From Phlebotomus papatasi (Eukaryota; Arthropoda; Insecta; Diptera; Psychodidae), in NCBI RefSeq assembly GCF_024763615.1, contig NC_077224.1, positions 23,095,078 through 23,159,077 on the forward strand: a stretch of 64,000 nucleotides of DNA, read 5' to 3'. The translations under genes and the position numbers were made by a program. Position 1 is the first letter of the stretch, and every line of letters begins with the position of its first letter. Positions 44,963-55,018 of the stretch are shown here, piece after piece. The notes beneath the pieces are model-generated. The model was not told where the DNA came from and searched no databases. It saw only the letters and a program-made list of their open reading frames with translations.

Positions 44963-45847
44963 TCTGAAACACTTTCCGCGCTGTACTGATGGAAATCCTC
45001 GAGGGCAATTCCTTGGGTAATTCCGTGAAATGTTACTCCATGGAGGAATCGATAACCTCAAAAATCTCTGCATTTCGAGAGCACCAAACAATCACCACAA
45101 ACACACACACGCACACACGCGAAATGGTGATATTCACCACAAAAATGGCGAACTTAAAAGTTGCTCATGTTGCTCAGATTGGGGGAGCTTTTTCTGACAA
45201 CTAAAACTTTTCTCAAAAACGCGCGAAATTATGTGAATAATAAAATTGGAAATTTATCTAAAAACTCACCTGATTTTCATTAGGAATCTCTTCATAAAAA
45301 CCAACGCTGTCCTTGAACGTTTTAAAAATATATTCACTTCACACCTTATATTTTACACAAGTTTATCAGAAAATTTACTAGAAACAGCACTAAATCTTCA
45401 AAAACACTCACATTCAACGATACATCACAATTTCTTTGATTTCCCTATGAAAAAAAAACGAAGCTCCGTAAAAAACTTAATACAAAACACCGCTATTTTT
45501 GTACACAGAATTTTACAAGAAACACTCAAAATTGTATAAAGCAACACTTCTTAATCACAGCATAAGACTTTGAATGACACTTAGCATTAGAAAAACTCGC
45601 AGTTCAATCTATCTTTCATGATTTTTTTACAATTTTTTTCACGAAAAAAAATAACCGAGAAAACGCGCCAACTGAGGATGAAAAATATTTTCACCACTTA
45701 CTGCTAATCACGCCAAATGCGGTAAACACAGCAAACAAAGTGGTGTATCCGTCAACCGTCCCAGCAGGCCCAGCAGCGAGAGAGTAAAACTTACATGTAA
45801 GTGATAGTGATTTGTAAGGCATCCGTGTAATGCAATGCCCTAGACCC
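44963..45847. other. 5' flank of HDDC2, no further gene seen
   Basis: It contains a CACACACACGCACACACG tract at about 45101-45119 just upstream of HDDC2. The plus-strand frame 45246-45539 has no motif. A promoter for HDDC2 is expected here but I see no TATA box I would defend. Confidence 0.4.
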
Positions 45848-45975
45848 GAGGTGTCCAAGAACCGTTTGAAACCGAATAAACGTCAAAATAAGTTTGTTCA
45901 ATGAGTGTTTTGACCATTGACGTACAAGTTTCTTTTAACGTTTTTTCGGTTTCAAACCGTTCTTGCACTCCTCTG
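45848..45975. repeat. Inverted-repeat MITE with CAAGAACCGTTTGAAAC arms, copy 2
   Basis: The left arm GAGGTGTCCAAGAACCGTTT and the right arm AAACCGTTCTTGCACTCCTC are inverted; the relative is at 33335-33470. It abuts the left end of the P-like transposon. Confidence 0.7.
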
Positions 45976-46011
45976 CGCCTAGACACACTTACCACTAAAG
46001 TCCAGAGACGA

Positions 46012-46461
46012 CTCGTTCATAGCCAAGTCAGTTCCTGACACACTACAAACGAGGCTTAACACGTTTACTGGCACTCACAAAACATAACTTTCGTGGGTTT
46101 TTATGCAGATATATTCTTCTAAAATGCACTAATACTCCTCTGAAAACAAAACTATTTGTAAATTCATGTCTTAGTACCCTCAGTACACGTGCAATAATTA
46201 TTGTTAATTACAATTATTTGTGAGGTGGAAGCTAATTCGCAACTTAAGCCAATTTCCGCGATTCTAGTAAATATTTCTTATTGTTATAAGTGAATTGTCA
46301 AGTAAATTTACAAGTAGTTTCATTTTCAAAGGAGTACGGAGTGCTAATGCATTTCAGTAGAAATATCTGCATAAAAACCCACGAAAGTTATGTTTTGTGA
46401 GTGCCAGAAAATGTTAAACCTCGTTTGTGGTGTGTCAGGAACTGACTTGGCTATGAACGAG
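46012..46461. repeat. Long hairpin with ~100-bp arms
   Basis: 46012-46112 (from CTCGTTCATAGCCAAGTCAG) and 46363-46461 are near-exact inverse copies, separated by ~250 bp of AT-rich DNA. It lies just inside the left end of the P-like transposon. It may be subterminal repeats of that transposon or a separate foldback insertion. Confidence 0.75.
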
Positions 46462-46898
46462 CTTATCCAACAACTCCTTCATATTATCATAGACGAAAAC
46501 TAGACAATTTTACTCATACATAGATGTCGCCGATAGGTATCTCGAAGCCCAACGACTTTTGCCGATTGCTACTCACCCCACTCACTCGCTCAACACGCCG
46601 ATGATATGAAAGAGATAATAATGAGAAAGAGAGGAGGACTATGTTTTATGGTTTTGCTATTGTCTTTGGACCAAAAAGACAATGGTTTTGGTTAAAAAGA
46701 CGTTTTAATTTCAATACTTCTGGATTTCAATTTTGAAATCCAGTAGGTTGGAGTATCGCAAAATATTTTGGACCCTTTTTTTTCTCAGATTCCACTAAAT
46801 TGTTGATTGAAATATGGTAGTATGAACCTGATAAAAAGCGATACCTTCCAAATCTTCTTTCGAGGGAATCTGTTTGTATTTTTTCAGGTACAGTAAGT

Positions 46899-47571
46899 TC
46901 AGTAGTATGCTACGTTCTGAATTCTAATGGAAAACTTAATGAACTCGATCATACATTCCGTAGTTTGGGACATGGCGCTGTAAGTTTCCCTTGTAAGACA
47001 ACCTTTATTACCATCACAATTCCATATCTCCAGCCATGCCAAAAAATCGTACAGGAACCCAATGCGGAGGTCAGAATCTGAATAAAACGGGGTTTGCCAG
47101 TCGTTTCTTTTCTGAATACCAATCAAATAATTTCTCGTGTTGAATTTTGACCACCATTTCTTAATTATATCCATCTTTAACTGGGATGATCAATGTGCAA
47201 TCTTTAACTGGGATTATAGCAATCACTTGTTTGAAATTGCCATATATTGAAGACACCATAAATGTTTGGGCCGTCTTTGCAACTTTGGAGGGATCATTGT
47301 CTGCATATCCTGATATTGTCCCAGATCTATAAGTTACTCGAGAACTAATATGAATTTCGTCGATCAGCAAAGCTACAATTTTATCTTGAACGTCTTGTAT
47401 CGTGGACACAATTTGCTTTAGGAACAAGATATTTGAGTATTCCTGATCAATGGACACGCTCAACCGACTGCTTAATTGCCTCAGATAAGTATGGTTAGGC
47501 AAAATCAAAAAGGTTCGTAGTTCTCTGTATGCTGAAGGTGAAATGTTGTGAAGTAGGAAACTAATCTCCAT
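46899..47571 (-). pseudogene. P-element/THAP9-like transposase relic
   Basis: Two minus-strand pieces are in different phases. The first (47571-47161) reads SPSAYRELRTFLILPNHTYL and then ALLIDEIHISSRVTYRSGTI with ISGYAD, the RNase-H-fold start of P-type transposases; the Asp of LIDEI would be the first catalytic residue. The second (47174-46899) reads FLAWLEIWN and GCLTRETYSAMSQTTECMIE, typical of the later part of the same domain. The several hundred residues normally between them, including the insertion domain and the remaining catalytic residues, are absent. An internal deletion and frameshift have destroyed it. A further open piece at 47842-47591 may be the decayed N-terminal region; no THAP zinc finger was seen. 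Confidence 0.7.
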
Positions 47572-48032
47572 CGCCTTCGGTTGCTAACCATCAGATTAAG
47601 CTGATTATTGATAAAATGAAGTTCTCCGACGTATTTAAATTCCTCAACATCGTCTGATGCATCAATTGTTTTCGTAATTGGTAATTTCGTAATTTCTCTC
47701 TTCTTTTTCTTGGTCCATCATATTTCAGATGAACATCGAATATTTTCCTAAAGTATTTGATTTTAAAGAAGGAAAATGTTTTGAAATTTAAATTCAAACG
47801 CGCGGCAAAATTGAGAAGAAAGAAAAGAGAGGGAAGAGTCATGTGACCTAGTGCCGCACCAATGCGAGCGCTTTAAAATTCCTATCAAATACATTCAAAC
47901 TTCTACCTACAGTCTATGGTACATATACAGGAGTCGTTGGCTTAGCCGTCTCTGGACTTTAGTCGTAAGTGTGTCTAGGCATAGTGTTAATTTTTTTTAC
48001 TGTGTAAGTGACAAAAGTGTGGTTATACCATA

Positions 48033-48254
48033 CAGTAGACTCTCTCTCAATTGGGAATTTGGGGCAAAATGTCATCCGGTTTAGCGATAGAATTGAGCGT
48101 CAAAGCCTTTGTAAATTCCACAAAAAACGCTCAATTATAAAGAATTACGATAAAATAGGAAGAACTACAGCGAATTTGAGCGAATTAGCTTCATAATCAA
48201 ACGTGAAAATTGTCAACAAAATTTGTCTTTTTTTGAAAATTTTTGAGTCTACTG
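48033..48254. repeat. Pogo/Tigger-like MITE, 222 bp
   Basis: It starts CAGTAGACTCTCTCTCAATT and ends GAGTCTACTG, with TA on both sides. It contains GGGGCAAAATGTCATCCGGT like the copies at 51196 and 57003. The right arm is shortened compared with them. Confidence 0.8.
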
Positions 48255-48334
48255 TACATACCTCCTTCTTCTTCTTCTTCGCTTTAAAGTTTTAGGCCGG
48301 ACGTCCTGACAACATCCACACAGCCGTACATATA

Positions 48335-48673
48335 CAGTAGACTCTCTCAAATTCGGGTATATGGGACCGAAATGTCAGCCGAATTAGACAGAAATTCCTG
48401 CGACAAACTTTTTGAAATGCAACGATTTTTTATTCATGTGCATATAGATATTGAGTTTACACATTCATTATAGCGTAAATTGCATGAAAATCCCTCAATA
48501 ATGCAAAATAACATCAAAACTAAGACAAACCATGCCAAATTTGAGCATATTTGATTCATTTGATAATCATAATCAAGCTTGAAAAATGACAACAAACTTT
48601 TTTCAAATGTAACCGCTGTCCGAATTAAAAACTAGCCCGATCTTAAAAGAGCCGAATTATAGCGAGAGTACTG
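48335..48673. repeat. Pogo/Tigger-like MITE, 339-bp subfamily
   Basis: The ends CAGTAGACTCTCTCAAATTC and GAATTATAGCGAGAGTACTG are inverted and flanked by TA. The interior (GGGACCGAAATGTCAGCCGA) is related to, but longer than, the 222-234-bp copies. A CTT microsatellite (about 48268-48282) precedes it. Confidence 0.8.
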
Positions 48674-48892
48674 TAAATTTTCATAAGCGATAGTGGCGAT
48701 AGTGATTAGTAATGCTTACACATGCACTAACATGTAAGACTTATGTAAAGCATCTTTTCGTTGCTGGGAAGTGTGTGTACTCTTGACAGATTTGACATGT
48801 CGCAAGATAAAACGAGAGTTCAATAAAAGCGCAAAAAATAGTATTTTCGTGAAAATTCTAAAAGAAAAATTCCTTATCAGTGTGTGTGTTAG

Positions 48893-51800
48893 ATGGCAAC
48901 ATCACCCAGCTCCAATATGGAGAGAAGTGCGCCCACAGTAACGACCACAGAAGTGATAGCACGTCCGGCAAATGGGACAGAGGTAAAAATCAATTTAGTA
49001 TCGCATTGTTTTTTTTTTTGTGTTTTGACCCCTCTGGAGTCGCTATTTTGCCCCCCATTGCACAACCAAGAAAGTGATAATGTTAAAAATTGTGAAAGTA
49101 TGCCAAAACCCAGTAAAATTTGGAAGAAATTGGAGGAAATACTCGACAAAAGCACAACCTCTCAAGGGAATCCGAGTACTGGATCTCACAAGAATAATCG
49201 CTGGACCATACTGTACCATGATCTTGGCAGATTTGGGTGCAGATGTAATAAAAGTAGAGAAACCTGGATCTGGTGATGAATCCAGACACTGGGGACCTCC
49301 TTTCTTGACCAATTCCCCGGATTCTGTCTACTTCATGGCTTCCAATCGGAATAAGAGGAGTATCTGCATTGACATGAAATCTGGACGGGCTGTCCTTGAA
49401 GACTTAACGAGAAAATGTGACGTTCTGGTGGAAAATTACGTTCCAGGGAAACTCAAGGCATTCGGATTGGACTATGAGTCTCTCAGGAACATAAATGAGG
49501 GATTGATTTACTGTTCAATCACAGGATATGGATCCAAAGGGCCCTATGCCAACAGACCAGGATTTGATGTTATTGCAGCATCAATGGGAGGACTCTTGCA
49601 CATCACTGGAGCCGAAGATGGAGCTCCAGCAAAAGTTGGAGTCGCAATGACAGACATAGCCACTGGCTTGTATGCCCATGGAGCAATTTTAGCAGCTCTC
49701 TTGGCCAGGAACAACACCGGAAAAGGTCAGAAGATCGAAGTAGATCTTCTGTCTACCCAAATTTCTTGTCTCATCAATGTCGGCAGTAACTTTCTCAACT
49801 CTGGCCTTGAAGCTAAACGCTGGGGAACTGCCCATTCGTCTATTGTTCCCTATCAAGCCTTCAAAACTACTTCCGGATATCTAACAGTTGGAGCTGGAAG
49901 TGATGCCCATTTCACAGATCTCTGCAATCTCTTGAAGATCCCGGAAACTGCCAAAAATCCCAAATTCCTCACAAATACTCAAAGAGTGGAAAATAGAAAA
50001 GAACTGATAAGCCTCCTAGAAGGAATTTTCATTCAGAAGAGCTCCGTAGAATGGATGAAAGTCTTTGAGAAAGCCTCTTTTCCAGTAGCCCCAATCAATT
50101 CCATCCGGGAAGTCTTCGAAGATGATCATGTGAAAGCCATTGACTTGGTGAAGACAGTGCCCCATCCGGTGGCTGGAGAAGTGAAGGTCGTTGGTCCTCC
50201 CGTTGTTTTCAGTGAGGCCGAAAACAGTGTCAGGACAGCTCCTCCTCTCCTTGGGCAGCATACTGATGAAGTTCTCAGAGAGGTTCTTGGGTATAGCCCA
50301 GAGATTATTGAGAAATTGAAGAGGAATAAAATTATCCAGTGACACTTACGAGAAGAGATTCAGAAAGTTTTTCCTAATATTTTTTTTATGTAAAAATCAT
50401 TAGACGTAATATAAATATGAAAATCGCATAATATTAATCAGTTGCAGTTTTCTTTATAAAATTAAAAAAAATAGAATAACCATAAAAAATCAGTGATAAG
50501 CCCAGATAAGCTTATGGTAGCTGAGATTCTATACAGATCTTTACAGTTCGATCCATTGGATATACTCGATCCATATATAGAGCTCCATTATCACCGAAAA
50601 TATAGTCCAGTCAAGACATTTTCGATTATAGCTCGGGTCAGGGAACATTGACGGAGGAGTGCGACACACCGTTGGAAAGGTCTCGCCCTCAGCTACAACA
50701 TACTAAAATTTAAAAAAAAAAACAACGCCTAGTTTTCGAAATATTCGAAATCGAAATTTCAAAAACTGATTTTTCGATTAATCGGACTTTCGATTATATC
50801 GAATAAAATTGGAGTGTCAAAAGGGTTGTAGTACTCCACAGGAGCTTCCCAAAACACCAAAATTTTTCAAATTCGGATAATTAGAACCGGAGATATGGCC
50901 ATTTGAAAATTGAATTTTTGACTCCTTGTTCTAGCCCGGGTCAAAGGGGTCGGGGGCACTTAATTTTTTTAATTGAAAGGCCCAGCTATAATATACTAAA
51001 AAAAATGTGAGGCCTGTGACGCCTCTAGCGTTGGTCCTACGAAGTTCAGATATTCTAGAAAGTTGTAGCGCTTTGCGAGACCTTTAAATTACGCCCTCAC
51101 TCGTCAAAATCGATCAAATAGAACCGGAGATACAGTAGACTCTCGCTTATCCGTGAGAATGGGACCAAAATGTCACACGGATTTTGAGATTGATACAGTA
51201 GACTCTCTCTCAATCGTGAATATGGGGCAAAATGTCATCCGGTTTAGCGATAGAATTTAGCGTCAAAGCTTCTGTAAATTCCACAAAAAGTGCTCAATTA
51301 TAAAGAATCAAGATAAAATAGGAAGAACTACAGCGAATTTGAGCGAATTAGCTTCATAATTAAACGTTAAAATTGTCAACAAAATTTGTCGCCCGATTGA
51401 GAAAGAGCCGATTGAGTGAGAGTCTACTGTACACATCAAATTGTTTGAAATTCAACCGATTTTTTTTGTTAACATTGAAAATTTGTGGAGTGAATCCTAA
51501 CCTGACTGATCGACATTCTCTCTAAACATGCGTACTGTCCAAACAAGTTACAATGAGATAGAATTACAATAGATAGAACACATTTGCTTTAACAAAAAAT
51601 CCCAAAACGGGGACAATTATGTCAACAAAATTTTTAAAATTCAACTCTCACGGATTTTTTTTTATGTCACCCGGAAAAAGGGTCCACGGATAAGCGAGAA
51701 ATACTGTATCTTCAAAGAGAAAAAGAGAGACCGAGACTTCAAATTTTTATCACAGTATTGCCTTCGTGAACCTCAATAAATGTCAAAGGTTTCAAGGAAT

Positions 51801-54768
51801 TCGAGCAAGGAAAGAAAAGTTACAGATAATCCTAACCGGCTTATGTCGGTGAGATTCTTAATGTGAGCTAACTCGGAATGTATGCAAATTCGATTTAGAG
51901 CTGAAGTTGGGGGACGTCATTCAGTTATCTTGAATCAAATTCGTGGAATTATACAAATTTTGTATTTAAACCAAAATATCAAAGATTTGGATGGCCTGGC
52001 AGAAAAGTGATATAGGAGAAACTGGGGCACCACTAAACACGGGGTAGCACTAAACACTAATTTTTATTTCTAAACTACTTGGAGTGTCTCGACCATTTCT
52101 TTAGTGGACAAGCATCCCTATAATGCCTAAAAATTTCTATAAGTCTTGTACTCTGAAGTCGAATATCCTATTAAAAAATTGCAGTGTTTGGTGCTACCCC
52201 GTGTTTGGTGGTGCCCCAGTTTCCCCTATGAGTGAAATGTAGACCAGAATGTTCTCTATATTTTTTTCGAAGAATTTGATGTTACTGGTTGCTCAGGAGC
52301 TGAGATAAATAAGGTTATTTGTTTTTGAACTAATTTTTTGATTCTAGCGACCCTATTTCCTAGTGTCCATATGACGAACTTCGATTATATCTATGACAGA
52401 GAATTGTTTAATTTTGTGAAACTGTTAATTTTAACCGCAATTTAAATGAAATATTGAATAAAAGCGATCATATCAGTACCTGTGTACTTTCTCAGCGCCA
52501 TTATTGGAAAAAATCAATTTTTTTTACTGAAACAGCAAAATCGCAGAGATAGCATAGTCTGAGCGGAAAATGTGTATGGACGAAATATTTTAATCATCAA
52601 AATCGGTTCAGTGACAGTCGAGATAATTGAAGTTATGTGATATTGAAATTAGTTTTTCGACTGTGGCGCTCCTGGTGTTTGTCCCACAAAGTTCAAATGT
52701 CCTAGTAAGTTATAGCATTTTGTGAGATCTTTTATTTGAGCCCTCACTCGTCAAAATCAGTCAAATAGAACCGCAGATGTGAGCTTTTGAATTTCATGAA
52801 CTTTGACCCTTCATATCTCAGGTTCTATTTTAACCACCGCGAACTTACACCACTTTTTGGAAACTTCATAGCCTAGGCTACGTCACTCTAAAATTTGGTT
52901 AACTTGCACAGTGACGTTTTTGAGAAAAATAAGTTTGAATTTTGATGAATTTTGACGCTATCGCAGCGCCACCTGTGGTGACTTTTTGAACTTCCATCTG
53001 AAAGTGCTCATCGAGACGAAACCAAATTTAGATCAAAATGTTAATTAGAACCGGAGATAGAGGCCGGTCAATTTTAGAACTTAGACCCCTTCGAAGAAAT
53101 TCGCGCCTCGCGAAAATTCGCGACCTGCGTTACCTTACACAATCTTTGAATTTTGACTCACTATGTACATATGAAGAGAGACAGAGAGTGCTATATATAT
53201 AAGAAAAGCCTGTCCGACGCTGCTTCTCCCGCTTTTTCCTCGCCTAACGCTATAAGCAAATTTTCTTAATATTGAAATCTTTAAATTGCAATATTTCGAG
53301 CACTATACTCAACCAATGTCCCATTTTTTTCTGAAATCGATCTAAATTTTCTGGGCTACAGCATAAACTTAAATTTTTAAAGTCGCAATGCTTAGATTTC
53401 GAGATAAACTACAAAACGTGATTTTTAACCGGTTTAGAACCGATATTTCAAAAAACTAATAGGGGAAAGTACTCCCCTTTCGAACTTCATGCCTTCGGAT
53501 AATGTGAATTTTCTTTTAGTTTTCCTAAGAGACTTAAACATTTCTATTAAATATTAGTTGGCTTATCATTAATTGTTGATAATTTCGTGATAATTTAATG
53601 TAAATCTCTTACGAAAAACAAAAGAAATTCCCATTATTCGAAGGCATGAACGTTCGAAGGGAGAGCACTTTCCCCTGGCACAGAAACCTTTGTACGCGCG
53701 TATGCTAAGTCGACTTAGCCTTTTATTTCTCCGAATATAGTCGTGATATATCGAGCCATTTGAAGTTGGCGATTTCATATGCTGCCTGTGTAATTTTTTT
53801 TTTTTTTCGAAAAATGGAATATCTCGTTACCCGAACGCCGGGAGTGAATAAATAAACAATAATAATAATAAAATATAAAAACAAATTTATGAAGATATCT
53901 CTTTCCAAACCAGAGATATTGCGTACTTTGGACGGCCGGACGGACGGACGGCCGGCCGGACCCGAAATTGCCGGCTTATGATTTTCGGCATCAGGGATGT
54001 TAAAAACATATACCCTGTGAATTTCTGCTCGATCTGACCACTTTGAGAAAATCAGAGGATTACAATAGGTGTGATTAAAAGGAATCACGTAAATGCAAAA
54101 AAATATTCGAGGAAAGCATTTAATGGTAATGTACGTATTCTGCGTATTCTGCATTAGCTGTCTGTTTATTTGTTTAATTAATTTGTTTAATTACTCTAAA
54201 AAATTCTCCTGACATTTATCGCATCTTCAGAAAAAGAGATCATTTATCTTTTTTATATATCTTCCCCAAAATGATAAGATAATGCAGTACAGCAGACACA
54301 CGGATCAAATATTTGTCAAAGGAAAATTGTATCAAAATATCCCAAACTTTAATGTTCTTGTAAGAAAATTTGAAAAACTTCAAGAACAATAATTAATTTT
54401 CTGATTTTGGGTGTCTCTTCCAGGAACAGCCAGTTCTTAGGCTTCGACTCCACAAACCTAAAAGCGACAAGAAGGTCTCCTGGGGCTCAGAGACCGTGGA
54501 CAATGAGGGAATGGGCAAGAAGAAGTCTAAATGTTGCTGTGTCTACCACAAACCTCTAAGTTTTGGCGAGAGTTCGTCTGAGGATGAAGATGAATGTGAA
54601 CATTGTTACGGGCATGTGGAGATGCGCAAGAAAAAACGAATACCTCCAGATGCCAATGGAGATCCCAAAGAGCCACCCGAAGGATGCGATGAAACAGATC
54701 AGAGTGGGAGCAGTCAGGACTCTGGAGGTAGTTCCAGGCATACTCCAGGTCAACATGCAAATTGTTAA
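48893..54768 (+). CDS. PPP1R11: Protein phosphatase 1 inhibitor-3 (PPP1R11)
   Basis: Two coding exons, 48893-48982 and 54424-54768, joined by a 5441-nt GT-AG intron (GTAAAA ... TCTTCCAG, phase 0), encode 144 residues. Members of this family bind and inhibit protein phosphatase-1; the human protein has also been described as a RING-less E3 ubiquitin ligase. Visible features are an RVxF-type PP1-docking motif KKVSW at 46-50, the invariant TVDNEGMGKKKSKCCC block (54-69) with three adjacent cysteines, an acidic SSEDEDE run, and a Cys/His pair region (about 88-94). The C-terminal third is Pro/Ser/Gly-rich and probably disordered. Exon 1 is short and poorly conserved, so its ATG is the less certain part. 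An AATAAA overlaps the stop codon, and another is at 54804. The intron holds the SUGCT-like gene and many repeats. Confidence 0.9.
49080..50342 (+). CDS. SUGCT: Mitochondrial CoA-transferase, SUGCT-like (CaiB/BaiF family III)
   Basis: A single uninterrupted exon encodes 420 residues from the ATG at 49080. Family III CoA-transferases move CoA between carboxylates; SUGCT converts glutarate to glutaryl-CoA using succinyl-CoA in lysine/tryptophan breakdown. Residues 1-29 are basic and hydroxylated with no acidic residue (KFGRNWRKYSTK), a likely mitochondrial presequence. The core begins LKGIRVLDLTRIIAGPYCTM, then DLGADVIKVEKPGSGD. It has ENYVPGKLKAFGLDY, and a candidate catalytic Asp at 192 (AMTDIATGLY), which aligns in my memory with Asp169 of formyl-CoA transferase. 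The C-terminal helix ends normally. The gene sits inside the PPP1R11 intron on the same strand, 97 nt after the donor site. Substrate identity within the family is inference. Confidence 0.9.
   Translation: MLKIVKVCQNPVKFGRNWRKYSTKAQPLKGIRVLDLTRIIAGPYCTMILADLGADVIKVEKPGSGDESRHWGPPFLTNSPDSVYFMASNRNKRSICIDMKSGRAVLEDLTRKCDVLVENYVPGKLKAFGLDYESLRNINEGLIYCSITGYGSKGPYANRPGFDVIAASMGGLLHITGAEDGAPAKVGVAMTDIATGLYAHGAILAALLARNNTGKGQKIEVDLLSTQISCLINVGSNFLNSGLEAKRWGTAHSSIVPYQAFKTTSGYLTVGAGSDAHFTDLCNLLKIPETAKNPKFLTNTQRVENRKELISLLEGIFIQKSSVEWMKVFEKASFPVAPINSIREVFEDDHVKAIDLVKTVPHPVAGEVKVVGPPVVFSEAENSVRTAPPLLGQHTDEVLREVLGYSPEIIEKLKRNKIIQ
50343..51130. repeat. Intronic repeat related to family E
   Basis: After the SUGCT 3' flank, the phrase CAGTGATAAGCCCAGATAAG begins at about 50490. 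It is followed by modules shared with 3640-4440 and family E: GCTCGGGTCAGGGAACATTG, CTACAACATACTAAAATTT and GAACCGGAGATATGGCC. It is cut at 51131 by a pogo-like element. Confidence 0.6.
51133..51706. repeat. Pogo/Tigger-like MITE containing a second one
   Basis: The outer ends CAGTAGACTCTCGCTTATCC and GGATAAGCGAGAAATACTG are inverted and flanked by TA. Inside, at 51196-51429, lies a complete element of the 234-bp subfamily with its own TA pair. Without the insert, the outer element is about 340 bp. Confidence 0.8.
51196..51429. repeat. Pogo/Tigger-like MITE, 234 bp, nested
   Basis: It starts CAGTAGACTCTCTCTCAATC and ends TTGAGTGAGAGTCTACTG, flanked by TA. It is nearly colinear with 57003-57236. 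It is inserted in the 51133-51706 element. Confidence 0.85.
51856..53098. mobile_element. Family E element, 3'-truncated, with nested MITE
   Basis: It starts GGTGAGATTCTTAATGTGAG and is colinear with 14958 onward, including AACTCGGAATGTATGCAAATTC. Even the preceding ACAGATAATCCTAACCGGCT is shared, so the repeat may start earlier than its inverted end. It stops after GAACTTAGACCCCTTC. The element at 52015-52226 sits inside it. Confidence 0.7.
52015..52226. repeat. 212-bp MITE with ~45-bp inverted ends
   Basis: The left arm begins GGAGAAACTGGGGCACCACT and runs through AAACACGGGGTAGCAC. The right arm is the near-perfect inverse ending CCAGTTTCCCC. TA flanks both sides. Removing it restores the family E sequence (GAAAAGTGATATGAGTGAAA, compare GAAAAGTGTTATATGGGTGA at 15113), proving an insertion. 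Confidence 0.85.
53462..53675. repeat. 214-bp MITE with GGGGAAAGTACTCCCC ends
   Basis: The left arm GGGGAAAGTACTCCCCTTTC and right arm GAAGGGAGAGCACTTTCCCC are inverted. ATTCGAAGGCATGAACG pairs with the matching left inner segment. TA precedes it; TG follows, so the right TA has mutated. Its relative is at 36283. Confidence 0.75.
53676..54423. other. Intron 3' part with low-complexity repeat
   Basis: A GGAC/GGCC tract lies at 53932-53962 and an ATA microsatellite at about 53858-53870. The minus frame 53723-54154 reads through repeat sequence and has no domain. The PPP1R11 acceptor TGTCTCTTCCAG ends at 54423. Confidence 0.45.
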
Positions 54769-55018
54769 TAAAATTAAAATTCCTGAAATATTTTTAGCCC
54801 ACAAATAAAAATGCGGTAAAAATGCCTTATTTAAAAAAAAAAGAATGTCGGAAATTTGTGTTTAACAGTAGATGGCGGTAGTGTAGGAAAGTTCCGGAAA
54901 GTTCGCCATTGCTGCTGAGGAGGGGACTTTTGCGTGGAAAAATCGAGAAAAGTACATTTTTAGGACACAAAGCCACAAGAAAACTTACTCAAGATTGCTG
55001 CAGCACCTCCGGCAGACC

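Larger units (their letters stand above)
45977..47980 (-). mobile_element. Decayed P-element-like transposon
   Basis: The ends are inverted copies. The left is GCCTAGACACACTTACCACT and continues AAAGTCCAGAGACG. The right, read inward, is GCCTAGACACACTTACGACT, then AAAGTCCAGAGACGG. The ~2.0-kb body carries broken P/THAP9-type transposase pieces on the minus strand and a 450-bp hairpin (46012-46461). I see no 8-bp flanking duplication. The short element at 5413-5543 has related ends. Confidence 0.7.

Noticed and set aside
45020..45091. Longer N-terminus for HDDC2
   Set aside because: The frame is open upstream, but the family N-terminus aligns from the ATG at 44962 and the total then equals the family length.
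49063..49079. Start of the CoA-transferase at the upstream GTG
   Set aside because: An ATG lies two codons later with a good presequence; GTG starts are not expected in an animal nuclear gene.
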